Below are positions 46,818-55,396 of a stretch of DNA of 64,000 nucleotides, piece by piece; positions within the stretch are counted from its first letter, which is position 1, and each line of letters begins with the position of its first letter. Under the pieces are notes generated by a model. The model was not told the DNA's origin and did not search any database. It was given only the letters and a program-made list of their open reading frames with translations. The stretch covers positions 1 through 64,000 of the forward strand of contig NZ_KI519482.1 of NCBI RefSeq assembly GCF_000482725.1, read 5' to 3'. A program made the position numbers and the translations under genes. This DNA is from Psychromonas arctica DSM 14288 (GTDB taxonomy: Bacteria > Pseudomonadota > Gammaproteobacteria > Enterobacterales > Psychromonadaceae).

Positions 46818-48434
46818 TTATTCTCCTTGCTCGTTGGCATCGTTTGCTGCGGAGGTTACCGCTGCGAGTGTTGTTCCGTGTGCGAGCGCTATCGCATTTA
46901 ATACTGCGGCTGCTTTACTGCGTGTTTCATCGGCCTCTAATTGCGGCACTGAATCGTAAACAACACCTGCACCTGCTTGTGCTTGTGCAATACCATCTTT
47001 TACAAAGGCAGAACGGATCACGATACAACTATCCATATCACCGTTACCATTAATATAACCGACTGCTCCGCCATAACTTCCACGACGTTTTTTCTCTACT
47101 TTTCGCACCAGATTAGAGGCACTAATTTTTGGTGCACCTACTAGGGTACCCATATTCATGCAAGCTTGGTAAGCATGTAAAGCATCTAAATCTTTTCGCA
47201 ATTTTCCAATAACACGTGACACTAAATGCATCACATGGCTGTAACGATCGACCTGTAAGAGTTCCGCTACATGGCGTGTCCCAGGTTCACTGATACGTGC
47301 AACATCATTACGCGCTAAGTCGACCAACATTAAATGCTCAGAAGTTTCTTTTTTATCTAAGCGAAGCTCTAATTCTAAGCGGCCATCTAGGTCTTTATTG
47401 ATACTACCGTCGGGGTTAAATCCGCGTCGGCGTGTACCAGCAATAGGATAGATTTCGACATCTTGAGAGCTTTGAGTGAACTTAATTGCACTCTCTGGTG
47501 AAGCACCGAATAGAATAAAGTCGCTGTCTTTTAAATAAAACATATACGGGCTTGGATTCGTTTCTTTTAGTTTTTGATACGCTGAAATAGGATCTGGACA
47601 AGGTAGTGAAAAGCTACGAGAAGGCACTACCTGAAAAATATCGCCTTTAACAATGTTGGTTTTTAATTGTTCAACAATTGCGCAATATTGGGCATCGGAA
47701 ACATCGACGCTCACTTTTGCATCAATGGTTATTTGTTGATTGATTGGCGCAATAAAGTTATCGCAAAATCCTTGTAATTGAGCAATACGTTTGTTTATTC
47801 GCAACTTACTTTCGTCTGAATATAAGCCACCAAAAATACTGCCTAAAATTTCACCCTGTTTGCTTTGATGATCGTGGATCATTAATGTTTCGGCGACATA
47901 GAATACATAGTCAGGGGTCGTGTTTTCGCTGTCTTCAACTTCCAACAATTGTTCAAACGTTGCAATAAAATCATAAGCAAAAACCCCACCTAAAAATAAC
48001 GCCTCAGAATGTGAAGACTGTTTTTTGATGCGGTCAATTAAGCAGCGAATGGCATCCATTGGCGAGGCTGATTTTAAACGTTGATCTTCATCACCGCTGG
48101 TATCTGATTGTGGAAAAGTGAGTTGTAATTGGCTAGGACTTTGTGCGCTGATCAATTGTGTTGAGAATTTAGGAGTGATGAAAGTCAGTAAATCTTTGCC
48201 ATTATCAGTTAGTGTGTCAAGTGTCACGACTAAACCTTGGCAGGTAATCTTCAAACAGGCATCAACCAGTATCAGACTTTTCAAATGCGCTTTACTTTCT
48301 ATTTCAGCAGAGTCGAACAATAAATGGTTATCGCTATTAGCGCTGATTTGTTGAAATAATCCTAATGAATCTTGAATGTAACTACAGGGTGCTTCAATGG
48401 TTTTTAATACGCCGATTGGGTGTTGAGTATTCAT
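46818..48434 (-). CDS. trpE: Anthranilate synthase component I
   Basis: 538 residues. Motifs include the feedback region LLFDSAEIESKAHLKSLILV near residues 39-58 and NPSPYMFYL, the chorismate-binding PIAGTRRRG, ASPESAIKF, LARNDVARISEPGTR, LVGAPKISA and the C-terminal GGAVGYINGNGDMDSCIVIR. It makes anthranilate from chorismate with ammonia from TrpG, and is expected to be inhibited by tryptophan. First structural gene of the operon, behind the leader and attenuator. Confidence 0.97.
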   Translation of the reverse strand: MNTQHPIGVLKTIEAPCSYIQDSLGLFQQISANSDNHLLFDSAEIESKAHLKSLILVDACLKITCQGLVVTLDTLTDNGKDLLTFITPKFSTQLISAQSPSQLQLTFPQSDTSGDEDQRLKSASPMDAIRCLIDRIKKQSSHSEALFLGGVFAYDFIATFEQLLEVEDSENTTPDYVFYVAETLMIHDHQSKQGEILGSIFGGLYSDESKLRINKRIAQLQGFCDNFIAPINQQITIDAKVSVDVSDAQYCAIVEQLKTNIVKGDIFQVVPSRSFSLPCPDPISAYQKLKETNPSPYMFYLKDSDFILFGASPESAIKFTQSSQDVEIYPIAGTRRRGFNPDGSINKDLDGRLELELRLDKKETSEHLMLVDLARNDVARISEPGTRHVAELLQVDRYSHVMHLVSRVIGKLRKDLDALHAYQACMNMGTLVGAPKISASNLVRKVEKKRRGSYGGAVGYINGNGDMDSCIVIRSAFVKDGIAQAQAGAGVVYDSVPQLEADETRSKAAAVLNAIALAHGTTLAAVTSAANDANEQGE

Positions 48435-48477
48435 GTTTAAATCCTTAATAATGAGTGAGCAAATATTGAAATAGTTG

Positions 48478-48525
48478 TTATTTAATTTGCCATCGCCAAT
48501 TAAGGACTGTGTTTAAAATTGTCAT
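48478..48525 (-). other. Trp-containing micro-ORF between attenuator and trpE
   Basis: 15 codons, MTILNTVLNWRWQIK, with AGG nine bases upstream of the ATG. Two Trp codons in a WRW arrangement are unusual for so short a frame. It lies downstream of the attenuator terminator and 43 bases before trpE, where E. coli has no such ORF. It might be a second leader or chance. Confidence 0.4.
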
Positions 48526-48563
48526 TGAATTTACCTGTTTTACTTTTGTTGGTTCCAAATATG

Positions 48564-48589
48564 AAAAAAGCCCGCAATATGCGAGCTTT
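48564..48589 (-). terminator. trp attenuator (terminator stem)
   Basis: On the minus strand AAGCTCGCA-TAT-TGCGGGCTTTTTT forms a terminator stem with one G-T pair. Segment 3 (GCTCGC, plus 48581-48586) can instead pair with segment 2 (GCGAGC, plus 48634-48639) just after the leader peptide. Segment 2 can also pair with segment 1 inside trpL (CTCATT / AATGAG). This is the classical three-way choice of tryptophan attenuation. Confidence 0.88.
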
Positions 48590-48639
48590 AGAATTGGTTT
48601 TGCTGGGAAAATTAAATATACAAAAACCTCATTGCTCGC

Positions 48640-48693
48640 TTATGAGAATGAGTGCCACCAAGAATCTTTAAGAGTAATTGTAGAAAAAATCAT
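48640..48693 (-). CDS. trpL: trp operon leader peptide
   Basis: 17 codons, MIFSTITLKDSWWHSFS, then TAA. Tandem Trp codons at positions 12 and 13 would stall the ribosome when charged tRNA-Trp is scarce, exposing segment 2 for the antiterminator. It precedes the attenuator hairpin in the correct order and spacing. Too short for ordinary gene finding; identified by its place upstream of trpE and its WW codons. Confidence 0.88.
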   Translation of the reverse strand: MIFSTITLKDSWWHSFS

Positions 48694-48723
48694 ATATTAT
48701 GCGTCCCGTAATAATTAGAAGCT

Positions 48724-48752
48724 ATTTTTTTGCATTCTGCTTTTAATGTCAA
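48724..48752 (-). promoter_or_regulatory. Probable trp promoter
   Basis: On the minus strand TTGACA (plus 48747-48752) lies 17 bases upstream of AAAAAT (plus 48724-48729), followed within 30 bases by trpL. The -35 is perfect and the -10 is weak. No convincing TrpR operator palindrome was seen over it. Confidence 0.5.
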
Positions 48753-48770
48753 GGTGTTTTTAGGATATTC

Positions 48771-49619
48771 ATGTTAATTGATCTTCACTCTCATACGAAA
48801 GCTTCAGATGGACAGCTCACCCCTAGTGAATTAGTACAGCGTGCTGAAAATAGGCAAGTTCACTTTTTAGCCATTACTGATCACGATACAGTAGATGGCT
48901 TGGTTGAAGCAAGCCAATACATTAAAGATAATAATTTAAAGTTGCAATTGATCAATGGTATTGAAGTGACAACTAATTGGTTGAATCATGAAATACATGT
49001 TGTGGGTGTCAATATTGACCCTGAACATCCTGAATTATTTAAATTAATTGAAATACAAAAAGAAAAGCGCGAACAGCGTGCCATGGAAATGGGCCGTCGT
49101 TTAGCGAAAGCTAATATAGAAAATGTGTATGAAGGAGCAAAAGCCTTAGCCGGTGATGGTGCTATCACTCGCGCACATTTTGCTCGTTATTTAGTTGAGA
49201 TTGGCGTAGCACCAACTTTTCCTAAAGTATTCGATAAATATTTAAGCCGCGGTAATACCGGTTATGTCCCCCATGATTGGGTTGATTTAGCGCATGCAAT
49301 TGAGATAATTCAAGCATCAGGGGGACAAGCAATACTTGCCCATCCTGATGCTTATAGCCTATCGAATAAATGGTTAAGAAAATTATTGATTACATTTAAA
49401 GCGGCTGGAGGTGATGCAATGGAAGTGGCTATCGGCCAGCAATCACCACAAATGCGATTGCAATTAGGATTGTGGAGCAAAGAGTACGATTTATTAGCTT
49501 CTCAAGGCAGTGACTTTCACTTTGTTGGACGTTGGCGTGATTTAGGAAAAAGTTTATTTTTACCTGAAATTTGTCAGCCAATTTGGCATAATTGGACGGC
49601 TTGTCAGAGTGTTGAATAA
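48771..49619 (+). CDS. rnm: PHP-domain exonuclease, RNase AM
   Basis: 282 residues. The PHP-domain metal motifs are HSHTKASDGQLTPSE (near residue 6), ITDHDTVDGLVEA, GIEVTT, AHPDAYSL and QGSDFHFVGRWRDLG. E. coli RNase AM (YciV/TrpH) is a 5-prime to 3-prime exoribonuclease maturing rRNA 5-prime ends. AGGA precedes the start. Divergent from the trp operon, the same neighbourhood as in E. coli. Confidence 0.93.
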   Translation: MLIDLHSHTKASDGQLTPSELVQRAENRQVHFLAITDHDTVDGLVEASQYIKDNNLKLQLINGIEVTTNWLNHEIHVVGVNIDPEHPELFKLIEIQKEKREQRAMEMGRRLAKANIENVYEGAKALAGDGAITRAHFARYLVEIGVAPTFPKVFDKYLSRGNTGYVPHDWVDLAHAIEIIQASGGQAILAHPDAYSLSNKWLRKLLITFKAAGGDAMEVAIGQQSPQMRLQLGLWSKEYDLLASQGSDFHFVGRWRDLGKSLFLPEICQPIWHNWTACQSVE

Positions 49620-49686
49620 AAGGCATTTTTTGTGCCATTTTTAGCGTAATATGAACAATATTGAGATACAAGAGTAGTAGAGACTT

Positions 49687-50307
49687 ATGAGTCAGTTTTT
49701 TTATGTACATCCTGAAAATCCCCAAAAACGATTGATGAAACAGGCTGCTGAAATAATAGAGCAAGGTGGGGTGGTTATTTATCCTACCGACTCTGGTTAT
49801 GCGTTAGGTTGTAGCATTGATAATAAACGCGCCCTAGAGCGTATTTGTCATATTAGAAAAATAGATAAAAAGCATAACTTTACCTTAGTGTGTAAAGATT
49901 TAGCTGAGATTGCCATTTATGCACGTGTAGATAATGCGGCTTATCGTATGCTTAAAAGTAATACACCGGGTCCTTACACGTTTATTTTTAAATCTACCAA
50001 GGATTTGCCTAAACGTTTAATGAATCCAAGCAAGCGTACTATTGGTATTCGCATTCCAGATAATGCTATCGCACTAGCGTTACTGGAGGAGTTGAGTACT
50101 CCATTGATGACAACCAGTCTGATTCTACCCGGTAAAACCAGTACTGAATTTGACCCGGAAGATATTCGCGATCATTTAGAACAACAGGTTGATTTGATTA
50201 TTAATGGCGGTTACTTAGGTGAATCACCCACTACTGTGATTGATTTGTCCGATGATGACGTTACTATTGTCAGAGAAGGCGCTGGAGATTTAACGCCGTT
50301 TATTTAA
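49687..50307 (+). CDS. yciO: YciO, Sua5/YciO/YrdC-family protein
   Basis: 206 residues, the E. coli YciO length as recalled. The YrdC-fold core begins at GGVVIYPTDSGYALGCSI and includes KIDKKHNFTLVC, PGPYTFIFKST, RTIGIRIPDN and TSLILPGK. Sua5/TsaC relatives make threonylcarbamoyl-AMP; YciO has a related but weaker or uncertain activity. It follows rnm by 67 bases. Confidence 0.93.
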   Translation: MSQFFYVHPENPQKRLMKQAAEIIEQGGVVIYPTDSGYALGCSIDNKRALERICHIRKIDKKHNFTLVCKDLAEIAIYARVDNAAYRMLKSNTPGPYTFIFKSTKDLPKRLMNPSKRTIGIRIPDNAIALALLEELSTPLMTTSLILPGKTSTEFDPEDIRDHLEQQVDLIINGGYLGESPTTVIDLSDDDVTIVREGAGDLTPFI

Positions 50308-50537
50308 ATCTGTTTATTTCGGCTCTTTTGTTTGATTAAAGAAGCAAGTTGTGAATACGTTAATATGAATAATAAGTATTAATGTTTTTACATTAAGAAT
50401 GTAAAGAAAACCCGCTTGCAGTGTGTTGCTGTTGGCTTTTAATGAAGATATTAATGGTTAGCGATTGAAGCTTAATAGAAGTGTAAATAGCTAACATTAT
50501 TTATTGGCATAATGTGAATTACCCAAAGGAAAAGAAC

Positions 50538-51410
50538 ATGAGTGAAAAATTACAAAAAGTATTAGCCCGCGCAGGATTAGGTTCTCGTCGTAAAATGGAA
50601 ACGGTTATTGCAGAAGGCCGCGTTAGCCTTGATGGAAAAATTGTTGAGCTAGGCGAACGTGTTACACAAGAGCAAGTGATCCGTGTAGACGGACATGTTG
50701 TTAAATACCAAGCGGCGGAAAGTGTTGTTTGTCGTATTCTAGCGTATAACAAACCCGAAGGTGAAGTGTGTACGCGTAGCGATGAAGAAGGCCGTAAAAC
50801 TGTTTTTGATCGCCTACCACAGTTGAAAGGCGCTCGTTGGATTTCTATCGGACGTTTGGATATTAATACATCAGGTTTATTACTGTTTACCACAGATGGT
50901 GAATTTGCTAATAAAATGATGCACCCGAGCCAACAAATTGAACGTGAATATGCAGTACGTGTATTTGGTGATGTAACGGAAGCGATTTTAAACCGCTTAC
51001 GTACTGGGGTTCAACTTGAAGACGGTGAAGCAAAATTCTTAGATATTAAAGAACATGGCGGTGAAGGTATTAACCGTTGGTTCCACGTTGTATTAACCGA
51101 AGGTCGTACACGCGAAGTGCGTCGTTTATGGGAAAGTCAAGGTTTGCAAGTTAGTCGTTTAATGCGTGTTCGTTACGGTAATATTATCCTAAACAATCAA
51201 TTACCACAGGGTGGTTGGCAGGAGCTTTCTCTGAAAGAAGTGAACTACTTACGTAAATTAGTAAATCTACCACGTGAAACAGAAACGAAAGTTCGTGTTG
51301 ACACCAATAAAGTCACTAATCCACAAGCAAGAATTCGTCGTGCCGTGAAGAAACATAATCAGCACCGTAAAGCCGGTGAACGCCGTCGAGTGACGCGTAC
51401 AAGAAGCTAA
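50538..51410 (+). CDS. rluB: 23S rRNA pseudouridine 2605 synthase
   Basis: 290 residues from ATG at 50538 (AAAGGAAAAGAAC upstream). An N-terminal S4 RNA-binding domain ([20 protein letters not shown]) precedes an RsuA/RluB catalytic domain with [18 protein letters not shown] (catalytic aspartate in GRLDINT) and [15 protein letters not shown]. The tail is basic. It converts U2605 of 23S rRNA. rnm-yciO-rluB order is conserved with enterics. Confidence 0.94.
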   Translation: MSEKLQKVLARAGLGSRRKMETVIAEGRVSLDGKIVELGERVTQEQVIRVDGHVVKYQAAESVVCRILAYNKPEGEVCTRSDEEGRKTVFDRLPQLKGARWISIGRLDINTSGLLLFTTDGEFANKMMHPSQQIEREYAVRVFGDVTEAILNRLRTGVQLEDGEAKFLDIKEHGGEGINRWFHVVLTEGRTREVRRLWESQGLQVSRLMRVRYGNIILNNQLPQGGWQELSLKEVNYLRKLVNLPRETETKVRVDTNKVTNPQARIRRAVKKHNQHRKAGERRRVTRTRS

Positions 51411-51508
51411 TTCATTAATATATAACACTATTATGGTGCGTGTTTTATCTATAAAATGATGATAAAGTAGATTTAGGTCAAGTAAATGTATTCATTAAGT
51501 GAGGGATT

Positions 51509-52336
51509 ATGATTAAAAAATGTTTATTTCCAGCAGCAGGATATGGCACACGTTTTTTACCTGCTACTAAGTCAATGCCAAAAGAGATGATGCCACTGGT
51601 TAATAAACCTTTAATTGAATTTGGGGTTGATGAAGCAATTGAAGCGGGTATGACGGGCATGGGGATTGTGGTTGGCCGCGGTAAACACTCTATCTCAGAC
51701 CATTTTGATCATAATTATGAATTAGAGAAAGAAATTAGTGGTACACCAAAAGAAGAAAAGTTAAAAGATATTCGTAAAATTATGGATACCGCGACTTTTT
51801 CTTTTATTCGCCAGCGCCAAATGAAAGGCTTAGGTCATGCCATTTTAGTGGGGCAAGAGCTGATCGGTGATCAACCGTTTGCCGTCGTATTAGCTGATGA
51901 CTTATGCATCAACCAAGAAGGTGATGGTGTATTAAAGCAAATGGCAGCTTTATATGAACAGTTCCGTTGTTCAATCGTTGCGGTTGAAGAAGTGCCTGAA
52001 GATCAAATCCATAAATATGGTGTGATCAAAGGTTCGGTGATTAGAGACGATATTTATCGTGTTGATGACATGGTTGAAAAACCAGCGCCAGGCACTGCAC
52101 CAAGTAACCTTGCGATTATCGGACGTTATATTTTAACGCCAGATATCTTTGAAATATTGAAAAATACTAAACCTGGTAAAGGCGGTGAAATTCAAATCAC
52201 CGATGCTTTATTAGCACAAGCTAAGTCTGGTTGTGTATTAGCTTATAAATTCAAAGGTAAACGTTTTGACTGTGGTAGTGTACCCGGCTATATAGAAGCA
52301 ACAAATTTCGTATATGAAAACATATACAAAGAATAA
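51509..52336 (+). CDS. galU: UTP-glucose-1-phosphate uridylyltransferase
   Basis: 275 residues. The nucleotide-binding AAGYGTRFLPATKSMPKEMM starts near residue 8. Also present are RQRQMKGLGHAILVG, VLADDLCINQ, VEKPAPGTAPSNLAIIGRYI and KGGEIQITDAL. It makes UDP-glucose for envelope polysaccharides and LPS cores. Its strong ribosome site (GAGGGATT) and terminator indicate a monocistronic unit. Confidence 0.95.
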   Translation: MIKKCLFPAAGYGTRFLPATKSMPKEMMPLVNKPLIEFGVDEAIEAGMTGMGIVVGRGKHSISDHFDHNYELEKEISGTPKEEKLKDIRKIMDTATFSFIRQRQMKGLGHAILVGQELIGDQPFAVVLADDLCINQEGDGVLKQMAALYEQFRCSIVAVEEVPEDQIHKYGVIKGSVIRDDIYRVDDMVEKPAPGTAPSNLAIIGRYILTPDIFEILKNTKPGKGGEIQITDALLAQAKSGCVLAYKFKGKRFDCGSVPGYIEATNFVYENIYKE

Positions 52337-52368
52337 ACGTTAAATTAACTTATTTAGTCATTATGCAT

Positions 52369-52401
52369 AATGCCGTTCATCAACCTGAACGGCATTTTTT
52401 T
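52369..52401 (+). terminator. Rho-independent terminator of galU
   Basis: AATGCCGTTCA / TGAACGGCATT, an 11-bp perfect stem with a six-base loop followed by T7. Confidence 0.93.
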
Positions 52402-52422
52402 GCTTTTTAAAAATAAAAATAG

Positions 52423-52482
52423 AAAGCAATTAACCACGAAGGCACGAAGAGTGGAGAAGGTTAGGTCAAAACCGGCATCATT
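52423..52482. repeat. 60-bp repeat, copy 1
   Basis: Begins AAAGCAATTAACCACGAAG and ends CCGGCATCATT. A copy with few differences sits 177 bases downstream. The CTTCGTGGTTGCTTT at 52563-52577 is an inverted match to its start, so copy 1 and the inverted piece can form a long hairpin. Dispersed CCACGAAGGCACGAAG-type elements occur in many gammaproteobacteria, as recalled. Confidence 0.8.
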
Positions 52483-52599
52483 AATTTTAGTCTACAAGTT
52501 TTAAGCCCCTCGTTTTTTAATATTTTCAGCTTGTTCTTTTCTTGGTGCCCTTTCTGCAGCGGCTTCGTGGTTGCTTTATGTTTTTAAAATCAAAGGCAA

Positions 52600-52659
52600 A
52601 AAGCAATTAACCACGAAGACACGAAGGGGGCAGAAGGTTAAGTCAAAACCGGCATCATT
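52600..52659. repeat. 60-bp repeat, copy 2
   Basis: Same orientation as copy 1, with differences near GAAGACACGAAGGGGGC. No ORF runs through either copy. Lies about 70 bases before the 3-prime end of murQ. Confidence 0.8.
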
Positions 52660-52730
52660 TTTTGCTTCTATTGCTTGGGCGCGGCTTATTTTTCTCAACG
52701 TCTACTTTATTAAGTGTGATGAACATTCTA

Positions 52731-53624
52731 CTAAATACATTGACGTATAAAGCCTTGATGTTGTTGAAGACTCGCTGTTGCTTGTTCTACATTACTGTCA
52801 GTTAAGATCATCACTATTGCTGTTTTACAGTGATGGCCTGATTCGGTTAGCGCCATTTCGGCGATCTCTCTGCTACAGTCTGTCGCTTCCATTATTATCT
52901 TTTTTTGACGCTCAATCAGTTTGGCATTGGTTGCTTGTACATCCACCATTAAATTACCAAATACTTTACCACTTTTAATCATGGCTCCTGTGGTGAGCAT
53001 ATTAAGCACCATTTTTTGTGCTGTACCAGCCTTCATTCTTGAAGAGCCAGTGACTACCTCTGGTCCAACAATAACATCTAAAGCAATATCAGCAATTTCA
53101 GCCATTTTACTGCCTTCGTTACAACATAAACTGATCACCTTACAACCTTGTTGTTTAGCATATTGCATTGCACCGAGTACATAGGGGGTGCGCCCGCTTG
53201 CTGCAATACCAACAACAATATCGTTATCTTGTAAATTGATGGTCTGTAAATCTTGTTGTCCTGCCAGAATATTATCCTCTGCATTTTCAACCGCTTTTAA
53301 AATAGCGGGTTTACCTCCTGCGATTAAACCTACCACTTGTTCAGCGGGGCTACCAAAAGTTGGTGGGCATTCACTAGCATCTAAAATACCTAAGCGGCCA
53401 GAAGTACCTGCCCCGCAATAAAGTAAACGACCTCCTGCAGCAAAAGCTGATTGAATTGTATCTACTGCTTGTGCAATAGCTGGTAAAATATCGGCCACTG
53501 CAAGTGCGACTTTTTGATCCTCTTTGTTAATAATGGTGAGCATCTCTAAGCTCGATAAGGTATCGATATTAGCACTGGCTTGATTACGACTTTCGGTAGT
53601 AAAGTGTTGTAAAGATAAACTCAT
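52731..53624 (-). CDS. murQ: N-acetylmuramic acid 6-phosphate etherase
   Basis: 297 residues from ATG at 53624; a GTG at 53654 would add ten residues but neither has a strong ribosome site. SIS-domain sugar-phosphate motifs: CGAGTSGRLGILDASECPPTF (split) and GIAASGRTPYV, then TGSSRMKAGTAQK and KVFGNLMVDVQATN. It cleaves the lactyl ether of MurNAc-6-P during cell-wall recycling. Divergent from lrgA. Confidence 0.95.
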   Translation of the reverse strand: MSLSLQHFTTESRNQASANIDTLSSLEMLTIINKEDQKVALAVADILPAIAQAVDTIQSAFAAGGRLLYCGAGTSGRLGILDASECPPTFGSPAEQVVGLIAGGKPAILKAVENAEDNILAGQQDLQTINLQDNDIVVGIAASGRTPYVLGAMQYAKQQGCKVISLCCNEGSKMAEIADIALDVIVGPEVVTGSSRMKAGTAQKMVLNMLTTGAMIKSGKVFGNLMVDVQATNAKLIERQKKIIMEATDCSREIAEMALTESGHHCKTAIVMILTDSNVEQATASLQQHQGFIRQCI

Positions 53625-53710
53625 AATAGGGATTTCACTATAATTGATTGTCACATTAGGTGCGTAAGTTGTTATAATAACAGCTCACTGAAATGAGTTG
53701 AATTGATATC

Positions 53711-54187
53711 ATGACCAAGCCCTCGAAGACACCTTTAACGCAACATAAAATAAATACAGCTCAAACAGAGCAAATAGATAGCTCTGAAAATAATGTGCCT
53801 AGTAAAAAAAATAAAAATGTTGAATTATTATTTAACCTATTAACCTTGCTGTTAGGTTGTTTTATCATTTTACTTTTTCTAAGTTTAGCAAAAGCGATCA
53901 CTACTTACTTTCAAATTACTTTTCCGGCCTCTATCCTGGGTATGTTGCTATTATTTTTAGCGTTGTCTTTAGGCTTAGTTAAATTAAGTTGGATAGAGTT
54001 TACTGGTAATCTGGTGCTTAAATATTTGGCTTTATTATTTATTCCGATCGGCGTTGGCTTGGTCAACTATTTTGAATTAATTGCAACACATTGGTTGGTA
54101 ATTGTTTTTTCATTGTTTTTCACAACATTACTTACATTGTTGATGGTTGGTCATTGTTATCAATGGTTAGTCAAGGAGGGGAAATAA
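53711..54187 (+). CDS. lrgA: LrgA/CidA-family holin-like protein
   Basis: 158 residues. A polar 35-residue N-terminal tail (many Asn, Lys, Glu) precedes four membrane segments with the family pattern ITFPASILGMLLLFLALSLG and FIPIGVGLVNYFELIATHW. CidA/LrgA proteins modulate murein hydrolase export and also small-metabolite (pyruvate-like) transport in some bacteria. Its stop overlaps the lrgB start (TAATG). Confidence 0.85.
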   Translation: MTKPSKTPLTQHKINTAQTEQIDSSENNVPSKKNKNVELLFNLLTLLLGCFIILLFLSLAKAITTYFQITFPASILGMLLLFLALSLGLVKLSWIEFTGNLVLKYLALLFIPIGVGLVNYFELIATHWLVIVFSLFFTTLLTLLMVGHCYQWLVKEGK

Positions 54188-54867
54188 TGTTTATTTATAT
54201 TGCAGCTCCGCTGACATTGTTTTTTTTCTTAGCTTTTAAAAAGTTGTATCAACTAAAACCAACTGCGTTATTAAACCCTGTGCTTGTCACCATATTTTCT
54301 CTGATTGCCACGTTATTGATATTTGAGATTCCTTTTGCGGAATATAAGCAGGGGACCTCTATTATCACAGCATTATTAGAGCCTGCTATTGTTGCGCTTG
54401 CAGTGCCATTATATTTGCAGCTTAAACTGATCAAAGCTCGCCTTAAGTTTATTTTGATCAGTTGTTTATTGGCTGTTTTTGTTGCGTTTTTCTGTGCATT
54501 TTATATTATGCCGCTATTGGGTGCTGATTTAGTTACCGCTGCTTCTTTTGCCGGACAATCGGTTACCACGCCTATTGCTATGGAAATTAGTGAGCATCTT
54601 AACGGTATTGTTTCTTTGACTGCTGCGATGGTGATCTTTGCGGGCATTATTGGAGCCAGTATAGGCCTTCCATTCTTAAAGCTGTGCAAAATTAAACATC
54701 CACAGGCGATTGGTGTTGCAATCGGTTGTGCATCGCATGCTATTGGTACTTCTAAAGCCTTAGAGGAAGGTGAGGAAGTCGGTGCATTTTCTTCCATTGC
54801 ATTGATTGTTTGTGCGATCCTTTCTGCCTTGATCATGCCGGTTTTATATCATTGGTTAATTGAATAA
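54187..54867 (+). CDS. lrgB: LrgB/CidB-family membrane protein
   Basis: 226 residues from ATG at 54187, with GGAGGGGAAATA upstream; a longer frame would read through lrgA. Typical motifs: LLEPAIVALAVPLYLQ, FAGQSVTTPIAMEIS, GIIGASIGLPFLKL and AIGCASHAIGTSKALEEGEEVGAFSSIAL (in two pieces). It is the partner of LrgA; together they form the two-component LrgAB/CidAB system. Confidence 0.9.
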   Translation: MFIYIAAPLTLFFFLAFKKLYQLKPTALLNPVLVTIFSLIATLLIFEIPFAEYKQGTSIITALLEPAIVALAVPLYLQLKLIKARLKFILISCLLAVFVAFFCAFYIMPLLGADLVTAASFAGQSVTTPIAMEISEHLNGIVSLTAAMVIFAGIIGASIGLPFLKLCKIKHPQAIGVAIGCASHAIGTSKALEEGEEVGAFSSIALIVCAILSALIMPVLYHWLIE

Positions 54868-55396
54868 TTTTATTATACTAACTTCAGCAACTTCATTAAG
54901 TATGTGTTCAAATATTGGGCTGGGAAAATGAACCGATTTAAGGTGGAAATTGCAGCAAATAGCTGTTTCCTTTGTACAATATCAAACGCAGAAGTGATGT
55001 ATTTAAGTAGTAAAATGGCTTAGCTATTTAATAGGATTGATATTCACGAATCTTGCATTCCTTTGCTTATACCGAGTTGAGCTTATGTCGAGATCGCTCT
55101 GATGTTATATAGCGACTTGATAAAAGAGGCGTTTAGCAGTTAAATTCTAGCTATTTTATCTCACTCTTATTTATTTCTACTTGTCTTCCTTTTCTACAAA
55201 ATCCATTAAAAATTGACCTAATCGATAAAATGTTACGTTAATGATTCTATTTCCTAGAAAATAAACTGCGTTATGGTAGCTTATTTGTCTTACTTTTAGG
55301 TGTTCAATAGGAATTAGCCACGTATTAGTGGTTTAAATAAGCAATATTTAATACCTAATAAGTCCTTTATCTATCAATAATTAGGAGTTGAATGAC
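54868..55396. other. Intergenic region upstream of the opp operon
   Basis: About 530 bp, AT-rich, presumably holding the opp promoter and a long untranslated leader. No terminator for lrgB, operator or RNA gene was recognised. Confidence 0.4.

Noticed and set aside
48694-48770. TrpR operator over the trp promoter
   Set aside because: No palindrome of the CTAGT/ACTAG type could be found; only the -35 element is convincing.
52423-52659. CRISPR-like direct repeats
   Set aside because: Only two copies of a 60-bp unit, with a spacer of 117 bases that itself contains an inverted copy; no cas genes nearby.
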